NCBI RefSeq assembly: GCF_030272615.1
Contig: NC_081414.1
Coordinates: 817,728,396-817,792,395, forward strand
Reading direction: 5' to 3'
Source of the DNA: Cryptomeria japonica
Taxonomy: Eukaryota; Streptophyta; Pinopsida; Cupressales; Cupressaceae
Length of the DNA: 64,000 bases
The position numbers and the translations under genes are program-made. Each line of letters begins with the position of its first letter. Position 1 is the first letter of the stretch. Below, in pieces: positions 36,721 through 47,944 of this stretch. Under the pieces are notes generated by a model. The model did not search any database and was not told the origin of the DNA. It saw only the letters and a program-made list of their open reading frames with translations.

Positions 36721-37031
36721 TTTTTCTAACTAGCTATAATGAAGTTGAATGGCTCCAAATGAGCCCACCAAGGATCAAGTCTTGCTACGTGCAAAGCTCC
36801 AACATCATAAGGGATGAGGTCGGGATCGTGCCGCAGGCAAATATGACGGAATGGATACCCCTCAGTCCTTGGCTATTAGCCAAAGAGGTTCAACCTATCG
36901 GCTTGTGCCCCCATATCGGGTGACAAAAAATACTTTGTGAATACCCTCGATGGGCTAGCACCTCGCGGGCTTCATGCCCTTGTTGGGTTGTCATGCTCGT
37001 AGGTGTAGACCTCCATAAAAAAAAAAAAAAA
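36721..37031 (+). mobile_element. Candidate tRNA-derived SINE in intron 7
   Basis: A segment of about 310 bp, clearly GC-richer than the AT-rich intron around it, ending in a 15-nt poly(A) at 37017-37031. Its start carries tagctataatg (A-box-like, 36731-36741) and, 41 nt further, ggatcaagtc (36772-36781), one mismatch from the usual SINE B box GGTTCAAGTC. It lies antisense to the terpene synthase. I could not find a clear target duplication. The 109-codon ORF across it is not considered a gene. Confidence 0.55.
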
Positions 37032-37549
37032 CTTTCAAATTAAGTCGAGATGTGATCTAGATTGGTGGTAGGATGAAGTAATTCATAGCCTAACTTTGAA
37101 ATAAAAATAATTTAAAATAAATATTTATTTTTAAATATATAGACTTCAAAATCTTAAAATATCTTAATGTCTATCATGAAACAATTAAAAGTTAGATATA
37201 AGTATATAATATGTACTATATTTTTTAAGTAAAAAAATCACTTCTAATTTTACATTTTAAATAAAATAATGAATGTAGATTTTTTTAAAATATAATTAAA
37301 AGTTACATACAAAATTAGAAAAAAAACATTACTAAAACTAAATTTTAAGATGAAATGAAACAGTTTTAAAATTAAAATTAAAACATATTTATAAAACAAA
37401 ACAATTCTAAACTAAAAGAGAACAAGAGTTTGTTTTTTCTTATTAATGTTGAATCTAAGGTATTTTTTAATTATTATTATATCATGTAATATTTGAATTA
37501 AAAAAAAAGAAGCAAATAATAAATTCATATTTTAGAAAAGTATACTTAC

Positions 37550-37907
37550 TGCTTTTGTAATAAATGGCATCATGTCATGTCCTTGCTTTCCAGTTGCCTC
37601 ATTTACCAATTAATGTACTGTTTGAAAAATAAATTCTAGAATTCTCCTGAAATTAGTTGGAATATCTTGTACAATAGAAATATCCCAACCTTGAGTAATA
37701 GCCCTAACAACAAGTTCAGCTTGCTCAAATGTTAATTAATCATCAAGAAGATCGTCGATTAAAGAAAGAAGTGTTGTTGATTTGGTAAAATCCATTCTAC
37801 TACTATAAAATTCCTCTTCATCTACAACACTAACTCCTAACAAATAATAATCTATGGGACGTTGTCTAATTGAAATCAATTTAATGATCGTGCATTCTGC
37901 CCACCAA
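37550..37907 (-). pseudogene. Terpene synthase exon 7 with the DDxxD motif
   Basis: Starts at the conserved WWAE and contains TLLSLIDDLLDD, a canonical DDxxD Mg-binding motif, followed by a TAA where Tyr-Gly or His-Gly is expected. A second TAA interrupts the helix after IFQTVH. The end TPFITKA is followed by a clean GTAAGT donor. The upstream join to exon 6 is out of frame by 2 nt. Confidence 0.92.
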
Positions 37908-38254
37908 CTGTCATAAAAATAAATTAAATTATTACGTTCTTTATAATAATTAATTTTAAAATTGATAGGTTTAGAATAATTGAATTTTTCTTTTAACTAT
38001 ATCCATGCTCTTATCAAGAATACAAATGTTTTAAATTGGCAGTTCTCATGCTCAATGCATGATAAACCTTGGTTGAATTCATTCAATTATATCAACAAAG
38101 TAATCAACTATTTAATTTATAATTAGATCAAACATTAAACTATTGCATAAATATTTATAATCTTTTCATTATTATTTGTTTTTGTTGCTTTCATATTATT
38201 TAAATCTATAATTTTCAAAAAAAATTATTTAATTTGTTTGACAGTGATAATTAC

Positions 38255-38852
38255 CTAAAGATTTTTTTCATTTCCATCTTGTACTACCAATTTCAGAATC
38301 TTGTTATCCTTTAACCTGAAAAAAAAATCCCTTAATTAGCTTAAAGAAGTTTAAAATCTATTATTAATTGAAAAGTTGAAAAACAATTGATAATAATATT
38401 TGTAACTTTTACTTGAAATTGCCCTCTTCATATATTTCAATGAAATTTTGTGCCTCCCATCTAGAAAAGGTACAAGTCCATTCATACAAGAGTGCATATT
38501 CCACCTATGGAATTGAAATGATAAAATTTAATAAATATCCATTAACCTCTATTTTAAGAACATTCTTAATATAATAATTCGATTTAAATTTTTTTAAAAA
38601 AACTTACCTCTTTCAGAAAACTTTTCTTATATGTATTTTCAAATTTTTGTAACATTTGCTTAAGATATGCTGAGCTAAACATTTTAGCTTCTTCCATAAC
38701 TTTTTCTCCTGGAAATGCCACACTTGAAGCTCTAAAGAGATTGAGAATACTTTGCATCCCATATTCCTCTACAATAATATTCTGATTATTATCATTGTTT
38801 CCTTCCGAGAAAAAGAACTGCCCACTTTTATCTTTGAAGTTATCCAACACAT
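38255..38852 (-). pseudogene. Terpene synthase exons 4, 5 and 6
   Basis: E4 (38608-38852) encodes [18 protein letters not shown] then [18 protein letters not shown], with GTAAGT as donor. E5 (38413-38504) encodes VEYALLYEWTCTFSRWEAQN, matching the conserved RWEAR block of TPS-d. E6 (38255-38315) encodes LKDNKILKLVVQDGNEKNL and then reads TAG directly before its donor. E6 is shorter than the family norm: the usual LDFNxxQ segment is compressed and the NLSRWW join has lost 2 nt. Confidence 0.9.
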
Positions 38853-39090
38853 CTTCCCACAGTATAACACAAACAAATCATTAACCATCTTTATGTAAGT
38901 ACCAAAAAATAATAAAGAAATAATTAAGGTTGATAATGAAAGAAAAAACACTTTAAAAGTACAGTGAGTTATTGGAATCAGTATAAATTTATCAAAAAAA
39001 AATTAATATATGTTCTCTGATAGTTGTAACTTACATATATAGCATAAGGATTGAAAAACATATTTAAATTATATTACGCTATTTGGGTAC

Positions 39091-39821
39091 CTATAGATAT
39101 ACCATAACGATGGAGCCTAAGAAGTTTGAGTCCTAAAGCTGTAGCATTCAAATTCTTCATAACACTTTTGGATCCTAATCCTATGCCCACACTTCCATCC
39201 CAACATCTGCATCCATTATTAACTAAAACTTTTTGTTAATGTAGTCAATCATGTAAAATCCATTGCAAAACTATTTCTATCACAAGCGAGTTGTGTAAGC
39301 TCAATAGATATTTATCGCCTGTATAGAAACTCTAACATTAACAATCAAATAATATGTTAGGATTTCCATCACAATTTATATATTTTGTAAGCAACCCAAA
39401 TGGTAAAAGAAAAATTCAACAAACCTGTAAACATAATCAAGAGCTTCTTTTATTTCAGCCTGAAAATATCGATCTATTCCGAGGCATTGCAATGCATCAA
39501 CCATCTCAAGTTGCTCGATCAGATCACCATCTAATCTAGTCTGCATTTCTTTTAAAAACATTTTCACTTCCTTAACTAGTGTTTCCACACATTCTCGGTA
39601 TTCAGATCCCTGAAAAATGCACAATCAACAAGGAAGAAAAAATAGCAGAAGAATCTACAAATGAAAACTTTGTTGAGAATAGAAAAGAAGTTATTTACCC
39701 CATATGGTGTTTCCATAGATTGGACAAACTCATTATTCCATAGATTCAAATATTTTTGAGGTGTTCCCACAGAAGAAACAGAAGAAATGTTGTGCCCAAA
39801 AAAATTGAGACCAACAAAAAT
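39091..39821 (-). pseudogene. Terpene synthase exons 1, 2 and 3
   Basis: E1 (39699-39821) reads ISSVSSVGTPQKYLNLWNNE and FVQSMETPYG, then a GTAAAT donor. Going upstream the frame meets TAA at 39822-39824 with no ATG before it, so the initiator has been lost or lies in an unseen exon. E2 (39425-39609) contains LGIDRYFQAEIKEALDYVY, the strongest conifer TPS signature in the window. E3 (39091-39206) contains LNATALGLKLLRLHRYG, matching the family pattern LNxTALGxRxLRLHGY. Confidence 0.92.
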
Positions 39822-39911
39822 TTATGAGTTGAATGCTTGTGCTCAACTTTACAAGGATACTGATATTTATATGCTTTGCATGGTATTTAGTGTTTAATGA
39901 ATTTGTTTGAA
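39822..39911 (-). promoter_or_regulatory. Terpene synthase core promoter with TATA box
   Basis: On the minus strand TATAAATA lies at 39864-39871, about 45-50 nt upstream of the open part of exon 1 and preceded by CATGCAAAGCA. This 90-bp piece is homologous to the ends of repeat units A and B (near 60630-60731 and 61740-61845), which carry the same TATAAATA-type box and the same tail gctcaactttacaag. The region beyond 39911 has been replaced by a LINE. Confidence 0.7.
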
Positions 39912-39963
39912 GGGCCTCAAAAATGACAATGAAAAGGAAACAAACATAAGAGGGAAATTGATC

Positions 39964-40470
39964 CTACACCACTAGGTGCTCTTGCATCATCCTATCTTCT
40001 ACCATTAATCTATCTAAAGTTTCAAGATAATCAAGAGGTAGACCATCCCTTCCACTAAAATCCCAACCATCAACATGCTCTGAAGCCCACTTGGCCAAAC
40101 AATCAGCCACTCTATTCCACCCCCTGGGAATATGACAAAAGGAGACAAATTCCAATGTATTACACAGTTGTAAAATTTGTCTAACCACAGAATCTAATTG
40201 CCAACTCACATCATTTGAATTTTTTCTGTTCAATATGTCCACAACAATCTGAGAATCCGACTCACAAATAATCTTCCTCCATCCTAAAGAATAGCCTCGC
40301 TCAACAACAATCTTAATAGCTAGGGCCTCCATAATATTTTTAGAGTTGTGCCCAATATAAATAGAGAAGAAAAAAACTGCACAACCATCATCACCTCTAC
40401 CTATACCTCCAATACCTACATGTCCAGGATTCCCACGGGAAGAGCCATCTGTATTAATTTTTTAAGATTC
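39964..40470 (-). pseudogene. LINE ORF2 C-terminal RNase H domain
   Basis: Reads INTDGSSRGNPG (first Asp), MEALAIKIVVERG (Glu), CESDSQIVVDILN (second Asp) and RVADCLAKWASEH (last Asp), so all four RNase H catalytic positions remain. A stretch at 40340-40400 is partly shifted. A C-terminal RNase H is known in a subset of plant L1 LINEs and is thought to be of plant or archaeal-type origin. Confidence 0.88.
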
Positions 40471-40479
40471 CCACAGGAG

Positions 40480-43400
40480 GGGGAATCTACCTTCCATCTC
40501 TACCTATCCATTGCTTCACATGTCGAGATCTATTTCCAGCAGCATAGTCCATTTTAATGTTTTCCAATTGCAGAGTCCTTACAGTAGTATAATCACCTGG
40601 CTCAACATTTTCAGACAAATTGCACTTAGCTGAGATTGTCTCCTGAAGCCTATTAACTATCTTCTGCCACAACCGAAGACTCCCTATATGTGAATCACAA
40701 AAGACCCTTTGATTCCTTTCCATCCATAAATTCTAGATAATAAGGGCTAGCCCAATAGCCTAGGCCACTTGAAGAAAAGAGGTCTTTACTGAGGGTCTAC
40801 CCAGGCTATCCCAAAAGTCAATTAAGGAGGTAGCATGAAAACAAGCATGTTGCCAAGCCTCCCACCACTTGTGCCAAATCTCCCTAGAGAAAGGGCATAA
40901 AAAAAACAAGTGGGAGAAGTCTTCCTCATTATGCATACAAAGATAACAGATGGATGGTCCCTGGAAGCCTCTCTTACAAAGATTCTCCCATGTGAGGCAT
41001 TTCCTCTAAGCAACCAGCCATAAGAAAAAATTACATTTCGGCCAAGAGAAGCTATTCCAAACCTTCTTCCACCAACAAACATCCTTCAGGCCATGCAATT
41101 GCCTATCAAGTTGAGCATAACCTTCAGCAATAGAAAAATTGCCTTTTGGGTTAGGACCCCAAGCCAAAATATCTCTCTCCTTGAGGTAACTACATAACCT
41201 ACTCTCCAATATATTAACCAACGCCACATGATCTTCATCCGAGACACCCAAGGGCCATTCAAGAGGATCCTTCCAAAAAGTCACCTCAACCTATCCAATG
41301 CACCTAATTGTTTTAAAATTCTCCACCTTAACCCATCCAGCATCAGTGAAAATGTTGCAAAGAGGTTGAAGGTGTGGATAACTAGATAGAATAGGAGGGT
41401 GGCCATCCCAAGAGTCCTGCCAAAAAAGAGCTTCAGAGCCTTTATTACAAATCCAGAAAAGACCATCTTTAATAAGTTGGGCACCTTTTTAAAGAGTATC
41501 CCAGATACAAGAGCCCCTGCCCACTAAACTAAGATGAGGTACCGCATGATCATTAGTCCTAGGGAGATACTTGTGGGTTAAAGTCTTGGTCGAGTCTTGA
41601 TCCTAACTGTTACACCACCTCCAATATAGCTTAGTCGCCAAGGCTTTGCTAACCAAAGCAATAGATTTGAGGCCAAGACCCCCAGCATGTCCTGGTCTAC
41701 AAATAGAGTCCTATTTAACTAAACTCCACTTAGAAGGAAGAAAACTACTAGACCAAAGAAATTGATGGGAAAGAGCATCAAACTCTCTCACAAAGCTAGA
41801 TGGGGGAGCCTACACAAAACATCTATTAATGAGAAGTGCTTGCACCACAGTCTTCAGAAGAATTACTCTTCTAGCAGAGGATAACCACCTGTAATTCCAA
41901 TGATTAACCTTGCAATGAAATTTATCCAAAATTCCTTGCCAAAAATCTCTACATCGAACCCCCAAATCTAAAGGAATCTTGATGTACAACAAAGGAGGGG
42001 ACCCTCTCTGAAATTTGAGGATCCTAGCAATCCTATTCTAAATAAGCTGATGGGTGTTAAATAAATATATGGATGATTTATCTTCATTAATTTTTTGACC
42101 TGAGGCTTTGCAATAGATATCCAAAGCTCTTCTGAAATTCATTGCCTCATTGGTTCTAGCCCTACCCATCAAACATGTGTCATCCAAAAACTAAAGATGG
42201 GAGTAGGGAGGTAGAGCATTGCTCCAACTCCAGCCCTGAGTAAGACCATGTCTCACCTGAGAAGTGATAAATCTGCCAAGACCTTCAACCATGAGAATAA
42301 ATAAATAGGTAGATAAAGGTTCCCCTTGTCGAAGCCCCCGTGAAGCGCTAAACAATTATGAGGATTCTCCATTAATAAGAATTGAGAAAGAGGTAGAAGT
42401 CACAAAACTAAGAACCCAATTCACCCACTCTTCTACAAAACCAAAAGCCAAAAGGATCTTCTATAAGAAATCACAACTCACCCTATCATAAGCTTTGGCC
42501 ATGTCAAGTTTAATAAACACAGCCTTCTCCTTACTCCTTAGAGAAAGCCATCAAATGAATAGCCTCCATTGCTATCAAAACTCCATCAAGGATATATCTT
42601 CCATCAATGAAACCACCTTGCTCTTTAGAAACCAAAGTGCAGAGGAGAGGTTTGAGTCACTCAACAATCAATTTAGTGATTATCTTGTAGACAACATTAC
42701 ATAAAGCAATAGGCCTATACTAATCCAAGCTATTAGCCCCCTCCTTCTTAGGAACAAGAGCCAAGAAGGTAGAATTCATAGATTTGAGCATTTGTTTATT
42801 TCTATAAGATTCCTATACCACATCTAGAAGATCATAATTTATAATATCCCAAAATTCTTGAAAAAAACTCAATAGGAAACCCATCAAGGCCAGGAGCCTT
42901 GCCTTTTTTCACTTGAAACACAACCCCCTCAAGTTTAGACAACAAAATGGGGTGCAAGAGAGCATCATTCATTTCAAAAGAGACAAGAAGGGGAATACAG
43001 TTCAAGATGGCCCTCTCTTCTACCATAGCTTCAGGATCCTCTTTGGTAAACAAATTAGAAAAAAAACTGACAACTTTCGTAACAATTTCTTCTTTAGATG
43101 AAAGATGAACCCCTTCTGAAGATATGAGAGAGGTAATAGAGTTACCATACCTACGAGCCTTAACAAAATTATGAAAAAAAATAATGTTTCTATCACCTTC
43201 TTGGAGCCAATCCACACAAGACTTTTGTTTCCAGAAAATCTCCTCACGCAACTCCCACTCTTCTAGGTCCTTTAGAGAAAGGGACTCAACCATACTGAGC
43301 TCCACAGTCATCCCTTGATCCCTAATTTGACACGTAACCTCGTCTAGCTTGGCTTGAGCTACCATCTTGTATCTATGCAGATTCCCAAAACATTGTTTAT

Positions 43401-44278
43401 TCCACCTCTTCAGCCTATATTTCACATGTTGTAATCTCTTCCCAAAGGTGTACATATCCTACCCATGGGTAGGGACCCCTTCATACCACCAATCAACCAT
43501 AATATCCCTCAATGACTGATCATGAAGCCACATAAATTAAAATTTGAAAGAGGGATTTTTGGAGGTTCTAACAGATGTAATAGAAATCTTAATAGGCCAA
43601 TGATGAGAACCCCTCCAATTAAGAATTTTTGAACTAGTGGACCGCCTTTCATGCACCCAATAGCAGGAAACCAAAAATCTATCAAGCCTTTTAGAGATAG
43701 CCTCAACACGACTCCTATTATTCCATGTAAAGACACCATTAATTGGCTTCACATAAATGAGATTCAAGAGACCAATATTATCTCTGAGTAAATTTGAGGA
43801 AGGATCAAGCCTGAATAACCCACCTTGCTTTTCATCCAAACTGGTAATGACATTAAAATCTCTAGCCAAAATCTAGGGGGATAAAAGGATCTTGAGCCCG
43901 AAGATTGATGTGAGCCCAAAGATGTGACTTACCCATAAGATCAGTAGGAGCATAAATATTAGAGAAGAGGCATCTTTCTCCAGTTTCAAAGCTAGAAGCG
44001 ACCATAGAAATGGAAGACCTACTAGAAAACCACCACAAAGGGGAAACTTTCCTTGGGTTCTTGAAGCAATCAACCCCCCCTGAATTGCCATGAGAGCTCA
44101 CTCCCTGCCAAAGGCCCTGGGGCCAAACATGAAAAGCACAACTGGCCAAACCATCCATTGAAAGTTTGGTTTCCTGAATAAAAACAACATCAGGAGACTC
44201 AAAGTCAATTAGTCTATGAACAACCTTTTGTCTAGGGATGTTGTTCAACCCCCTCACATTCCATGAGAGCACAATCAT
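40480..44278 (-). pseudogene. LINE ORF2: AP-like endonuclease and reverse transcriptase
   Basis: Endonuclease at 43537-44278: MIVLSWNVRGLNN, VVFIQETKLS, NIYAPTD, RLDRFLVS. The final catalytic Asp of SDHxPI is lost (SHHWPI). RT spans about 41600-43000: KKGKAPGLDGFPIEFF, YRPIALCNVVYKIITKLI, DMAKAYDRVS, SRGLRQGEPLS, and FLDDT in place of FADD. A thumb and linker region with cysteine-rich zf-RVT-like sequence follows to 40480. Many in-frame TAG codons occur at expected Gln or Trp positions. Confidence 0.88.
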
Positions 44279-44373
44279 TTATGTGGTTGAGAGAAGTAGG
44301 AATCAATGGGCTTCATAGACCCTGACTCAACCAAAGTATCACTAATAAGCTTAACCTTTTTCTGATCCATTTT

Positions 44374-45715
44374 TCATCCACTCCTTAAAGGTTTGTCTAA
44401 AGAACCCTTTTTGAGGGTTTTCTGCTGCAAGCCTAAAATAGGTGGGGTTTTGTTACTCTTCACAGAACCTGAGGCCACTATAGTGGAAGGAGGAGTAGAT
44501 GCCATGACCAATGCACCTTCAGGGACTTGTGACCCACTAAGATCTTTGTTGTCCTGAACATGGGAAGGCAAATCCATAACCATTTGAACATCTTGTTGAT
44601 TCTCCAAAGATAGGGCCCGACCCTCTTTCTTGGAATCCCCATCCACCACCTCATGCTGACATTGGGCACCCAAGGACATTTCAACTGGAACTCCTTCCTC
44701 TTGGACCAAATCCTCTAGAACTTCAAACCTATTTAGGGTGACATCATTTTTCCTATCCAACCAGGTTCTCTTCTTTCCTTCGTCTTTATTCTAAGGTTTG
44801 ATAGGAATGAAGCTATCTTTATCAACAAGACCATTAGGTATAGGGGCTCTCCCCTTATCTTCTCCTAGAATAGAGTGAGGAGGATTGGAAATGGACAGTT
44901 TAGAAGATTTATTTCTGGGACATCTCTGCTGTAAATGGCCATATTCATGACAAATTTTGCATCTAAATGGCAGGGTCTCATAGTCCAACTATTGGATCCA
45001 AGAAGATGTCCCCAAATAGATTTCCATAGAGTCTAGCAAAGGATTATTTAAATCAACTTCTACACATATACAAGCATAGGAAATTACCTTTCGATCTTGA
45101 GTTTATGAGGCCGAACCCATAGGTTTACCAAGAAGCAATGAGATTGAGTGAAGAATATCTTCTCTCCAGAATTCCAATAGAAGCCTCAACAATTGGATCC
45201 ACATGAGAACACGAGAGGGAAGCTCCTCAATAGAATTAAAGCCAATATGCCAAGGTTTGATAAAGAGTCCCACCTGGTTGAAAAAATAAGTGACACCCTC
45301 AAAAGCCTTGTTCCTATCTGCCAAGTTGGAAAAAATAACTAGAAAATAGTTATTGGCTGCCATAAGTAGCTCCATGTCTCCTTCATGATTCCAGACATGG
45401 CGTGCCCAAGATTCTAAAATAGGTATAGAGAGGTGAAGACTAATAAACTTGCATATGAGAGCATGATTACACCAATATTCAACATCCTCCAAAATTTTCT
45501 TAGGTTGAATAACCAGAACTGGACGATATTGGGATCTCTCCAAACAACCATTCACCTTTTTCATACAAAAAGGCTCTTTCAAAGAATAGACACCTACCCT
45601 TGATTGGGAATGACTAATGTGTTCCTTTCCACATGAATGCATCAAATGAGATAGATCTGCTATATCTAGATCTCTAGAGATCATCTGAGAAGAGGATAAT
45701 CCTCTATTCTCCATG
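44374..45715 (-). pseudogene. LINE ORF1: nucleic-acid-binding protein
   Basis: Likely start MENRGLSSSQMISRDLDIAD at 45715. The upstream in-frame extension to 45921 looks like leader. Residues of the DUF4283 type follow (FISLHLSIPILESWARHVWN; YFLVIFSNLADRNKAFEGV). An intact knuckle CKICHEYGHLQQRC lies near 44930-44965. The tail 44374-44760 is polar and unstructured. Stops near 45100, 44990 and 44765 break it. The protein would coat LINE RNA. Confidence 0.82.
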
Positions 45716-45960
45716 GACCTAGAGATAATACAAAAAGAAGAAAAATAAGAGGGGTGGAAAACCCAACCACAAAACCCCACACACCCCCAATGGCAACCCA
45801 AAGTAGAAGAAATAGAAAAGGGTTGCAAAAAAAACCCTACGGCAGCCCAAAAAACCCGACCATGGGAAAGCAAAAACTGACCCCCAACAAGCAAGAAACC
45901 CCCCCGCGCGAAAGGAAGCAAGCAGAGTGTAGGTTACAGGCTAGAGAACGACACCCACTC

Positions 45961-46448
45961 TATTTGATTGATATGTAAAATTAATATATATTTATCTTTC
46001 ATTATATTGGAATTAGTCGTTGTATCTAGACCACACACTCACAACAATATTAATTAGTCAATTTTTATTGGGAATTGTTACTTTTTTATTATGAAATATG
46101 TTATCAATTCTGACCTACTTTTATTGAATTTTTTATTTATGCATTAAATATTTGAAAGGGAAACCAAGTAAAAAATCTGAAAAACCAATTGTCTATGATA
46201 CTTTTTCTATAACTTACCAAAAGTTTAAAGCAATATTTTAGTTGTCTAATTGTGCCATAAAATGGGTCCCATTATTAATTAATGACAAATGTCAATACAA
46301 CTTATCTTTCTTACCAACTATGACTTGCTTTAATTGAATCTTTCACTTATCCATTCAAGATATGAAAGGAAAACCAAGTAAAAAAATTCACAAATCAATT
46401 GTCCATGATAATTTTTGTATAACTTATCAAAAGTTGAAAGCAATATCT
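45961..46448. repeat. Tandem promoter array, unit A, left part
   Basis: Begins tatttgattgata and matches 60893 onward base for base with drift. It contains the internal pair of about 200-bp subrepeats (aaaccaagtaaaaaa at 46165 and 46371). It ends at the C1 insertion site inside gaaagcaatat and resumes at 60312. Confidence 0.88.
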
Positions 46449-47873
46449 TGTTGGCATATGATGAAGCAGTGACAATGTATGTCGTCATTGATGTCAATAA
46501 GTGAACAAGTATGTGGTACCCAAGCAAGTGAACCGGTATGAACCAGTATGAAGATTGGAAGCAACTATAGTCAACCGAGATGGAGTGAACTGGTGTTGGG
46601 GTTCACAATTTGACTATCGGTTGGTAGTCTTATTTCAGCTCTAGGGTTTCCAGTTTGGCTTGTGCAGTGCAACCGATGATGTTTTGTGATGTGTTAGTTA
46701 AGAACAAGGATAAGGATCAAGATGCCACATCAGCTATGTGGACATGAAGGATTTCTTCGAGGATCTTGCTCATGAAGATCGAATTCATTGAATGTCTACC
46801 TTAGGAATGTGAATTTTTCTTAGAGGTATGAGAAAAGCGTGTGATGGGTTACTATTTTCTAGTTGCGGTGAAGATTGGACGATGCAGAATGACTTGAGAT
46901 ATTTCTCAAATTGTTTTATTCTATGCAAATCATTTTAATGGTTAGGATTGGACCTCTTGTAATTGTAAACCTAAAATGCTTAGGGTTTAGGGTTTATGCT
47001 ACCAACCTAATTGTTGTTGTCTATAAGGTCGATGATGTTTGTTATTGTTTGAGTTGGCAAAAGTTGTGTTTGTGTCCGCATAAAGAGATACTTTCCAAAC
47101 CAGGGTGTGGAATCTGCAGAGTGTGACTGCAGAGGAGAGGAATTGAAAGGGATCTCCCTTAGAAAGTAGTGTTGTTATCAGATCAGAGCTTTACCTGTTG
47201 ACTTCTAACCATCTTAATAGAAGGAAAATCCCTTGACCAGGTAGCTTTAACAAGCTTGTTGCAAATCCTCTAACCAGGTGACTCAAGCTCATTGAGTTCT
47301 TTAAATCCTCTAGCGAGGTAACCTTTAATAGGGTTTATAGCCATCCCTTAACCAAGTGATCCATAAAAGGATTAGCTCCTAACAGAACCTTATTGTAAAT
47401 TCTTTAACCGAACTAGGCTCCTAACAGAGCGAAATTCAAAAGAATTCAAAAACAAGCTTTTGGGTATTCATCCCCACCGTGGTTTTTCCCATTTGGGTTT
47501 CCACATGAAAAATATGTGTGTCATGGGCTATGTATTTTTTATGTGATGATTGAGTAGGTTTTGTTCAGTTGTATATGCATGCAGAGCTAATGGTTGTGAT
47601 ATTACTAACGCAACTCATGCATGTTCAAACTGGTAAAATAGCTATCTAGATTTGAAAAGTGTTGTATGCTATTTGATGTAATTTTGTTTTACCGGTTTAG
47701 TTGTCTGAAGCATTTCTATTTAACCGGTATTGCTATGGTTAAGTATAGTGGTATAGACAACTAGTTATCTATGTTCAAAGAGTGTAAAAATATTAAAGCA
47801 AGTTTTTGTCTATACTGATTCACCCCCCCTCTCAGTACTGGTTAGAGTATTAGTTGTTCATCATTATTCATCA
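46449..47873 (+). repeat. 5' LTR of C1 (1,425 bp)
   Basis: Starts tgttggcatatgatg and ends attattcatca. It contains ccccaccgtggtttttccca around 47471-47491 and gattcacccccc then ctcagta near its end, motifs also found in the N LTRs. Confidence 0.92.
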
Positions 47874-47890
47874 ATTGGTATCAGAGCAAC
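47874..47890 (+). other. Primer-binding site of C1 (initiator Met-tRNA)
   Basis: attggtatcagagcaac directly after the LTR. The core TGGTATCAGAGC is complementary to the initiator Met-tRNA 3' end. Confidence 0.92.
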
Positions 47891-47944
47891 TCCAAGTCCT
47901 TAGTGATATAAGCCTAACCACTTGAGGTAAAAGATCCCACTTTA

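Larger units (their letters stand above)
15592..39821 (-). pseudogene. Terpene synthase pseudogene, conifer TPS-d type, last exon split by a Gypsy element
   Basis: Nine exons are readable on the minus strand: E1 39699-39821 (5' limit is an in-frame stop), E2 39425-39609, E3 39091-39206, E4 38608-38852, E5 38413-38504, E6 38255-38315, E7 37550-37907, E8 35863-36114, E9 35624-35763 plus 15592-15753. Most joins have GT/AG ends and keep phase (E2/E3 and E3/E4 join within codons). Family hallmarks are [38 protein letters not shown], and the class I metal motif DDLLD in E7. About 575 codons with no N-terminal RRx8W suggests a cytosolic mono- or sesquiterpene synthase ancestor without plastid transit peptide (inference). 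Lesions: no in-frame ATG in E1, a frameshift at the E6/E7 join, two TAA in E7, TAG at the end of E8, TAG in E9, and a 19.9-kb Gypsy insertion in E9. It cannot encode a normal enzyme. Confidence 0.93.
39912..45960 (-). mobile_element. L1-type LINE with C-terminal RNase H
   Basis: About 6 kb on the minus strand carrying ORF1 (DUF4283-like plus CCHC) and ORF2 (endonuclease, RT, RNase H). It lies between two pieces of the tandem promoter array: the left flank stops at the base matching 60731 and the right flank resumes at the base matching 60893, so about 161 bp of target is missing. No poly(A) and no target duplication are visible at the left (3') end. ORFs are broken by many stops. Confidence 0.88.

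Noticed and set aside
36594-36923. 109-codon plus-strand ORF in terpene synthase intron 7
   Set aside because: It runs through the SINE candidate and unrelated intron sequence, with no protein similarity seen.
45716-45921. N-terminal hydrophobic extension of LINE ORF1
   Set aside because: The 68 codons before MENRGL look like translated leader sequence. The DUF4283-type protein normally starts with a short polar N-terminus, so the internal Met is preferred.
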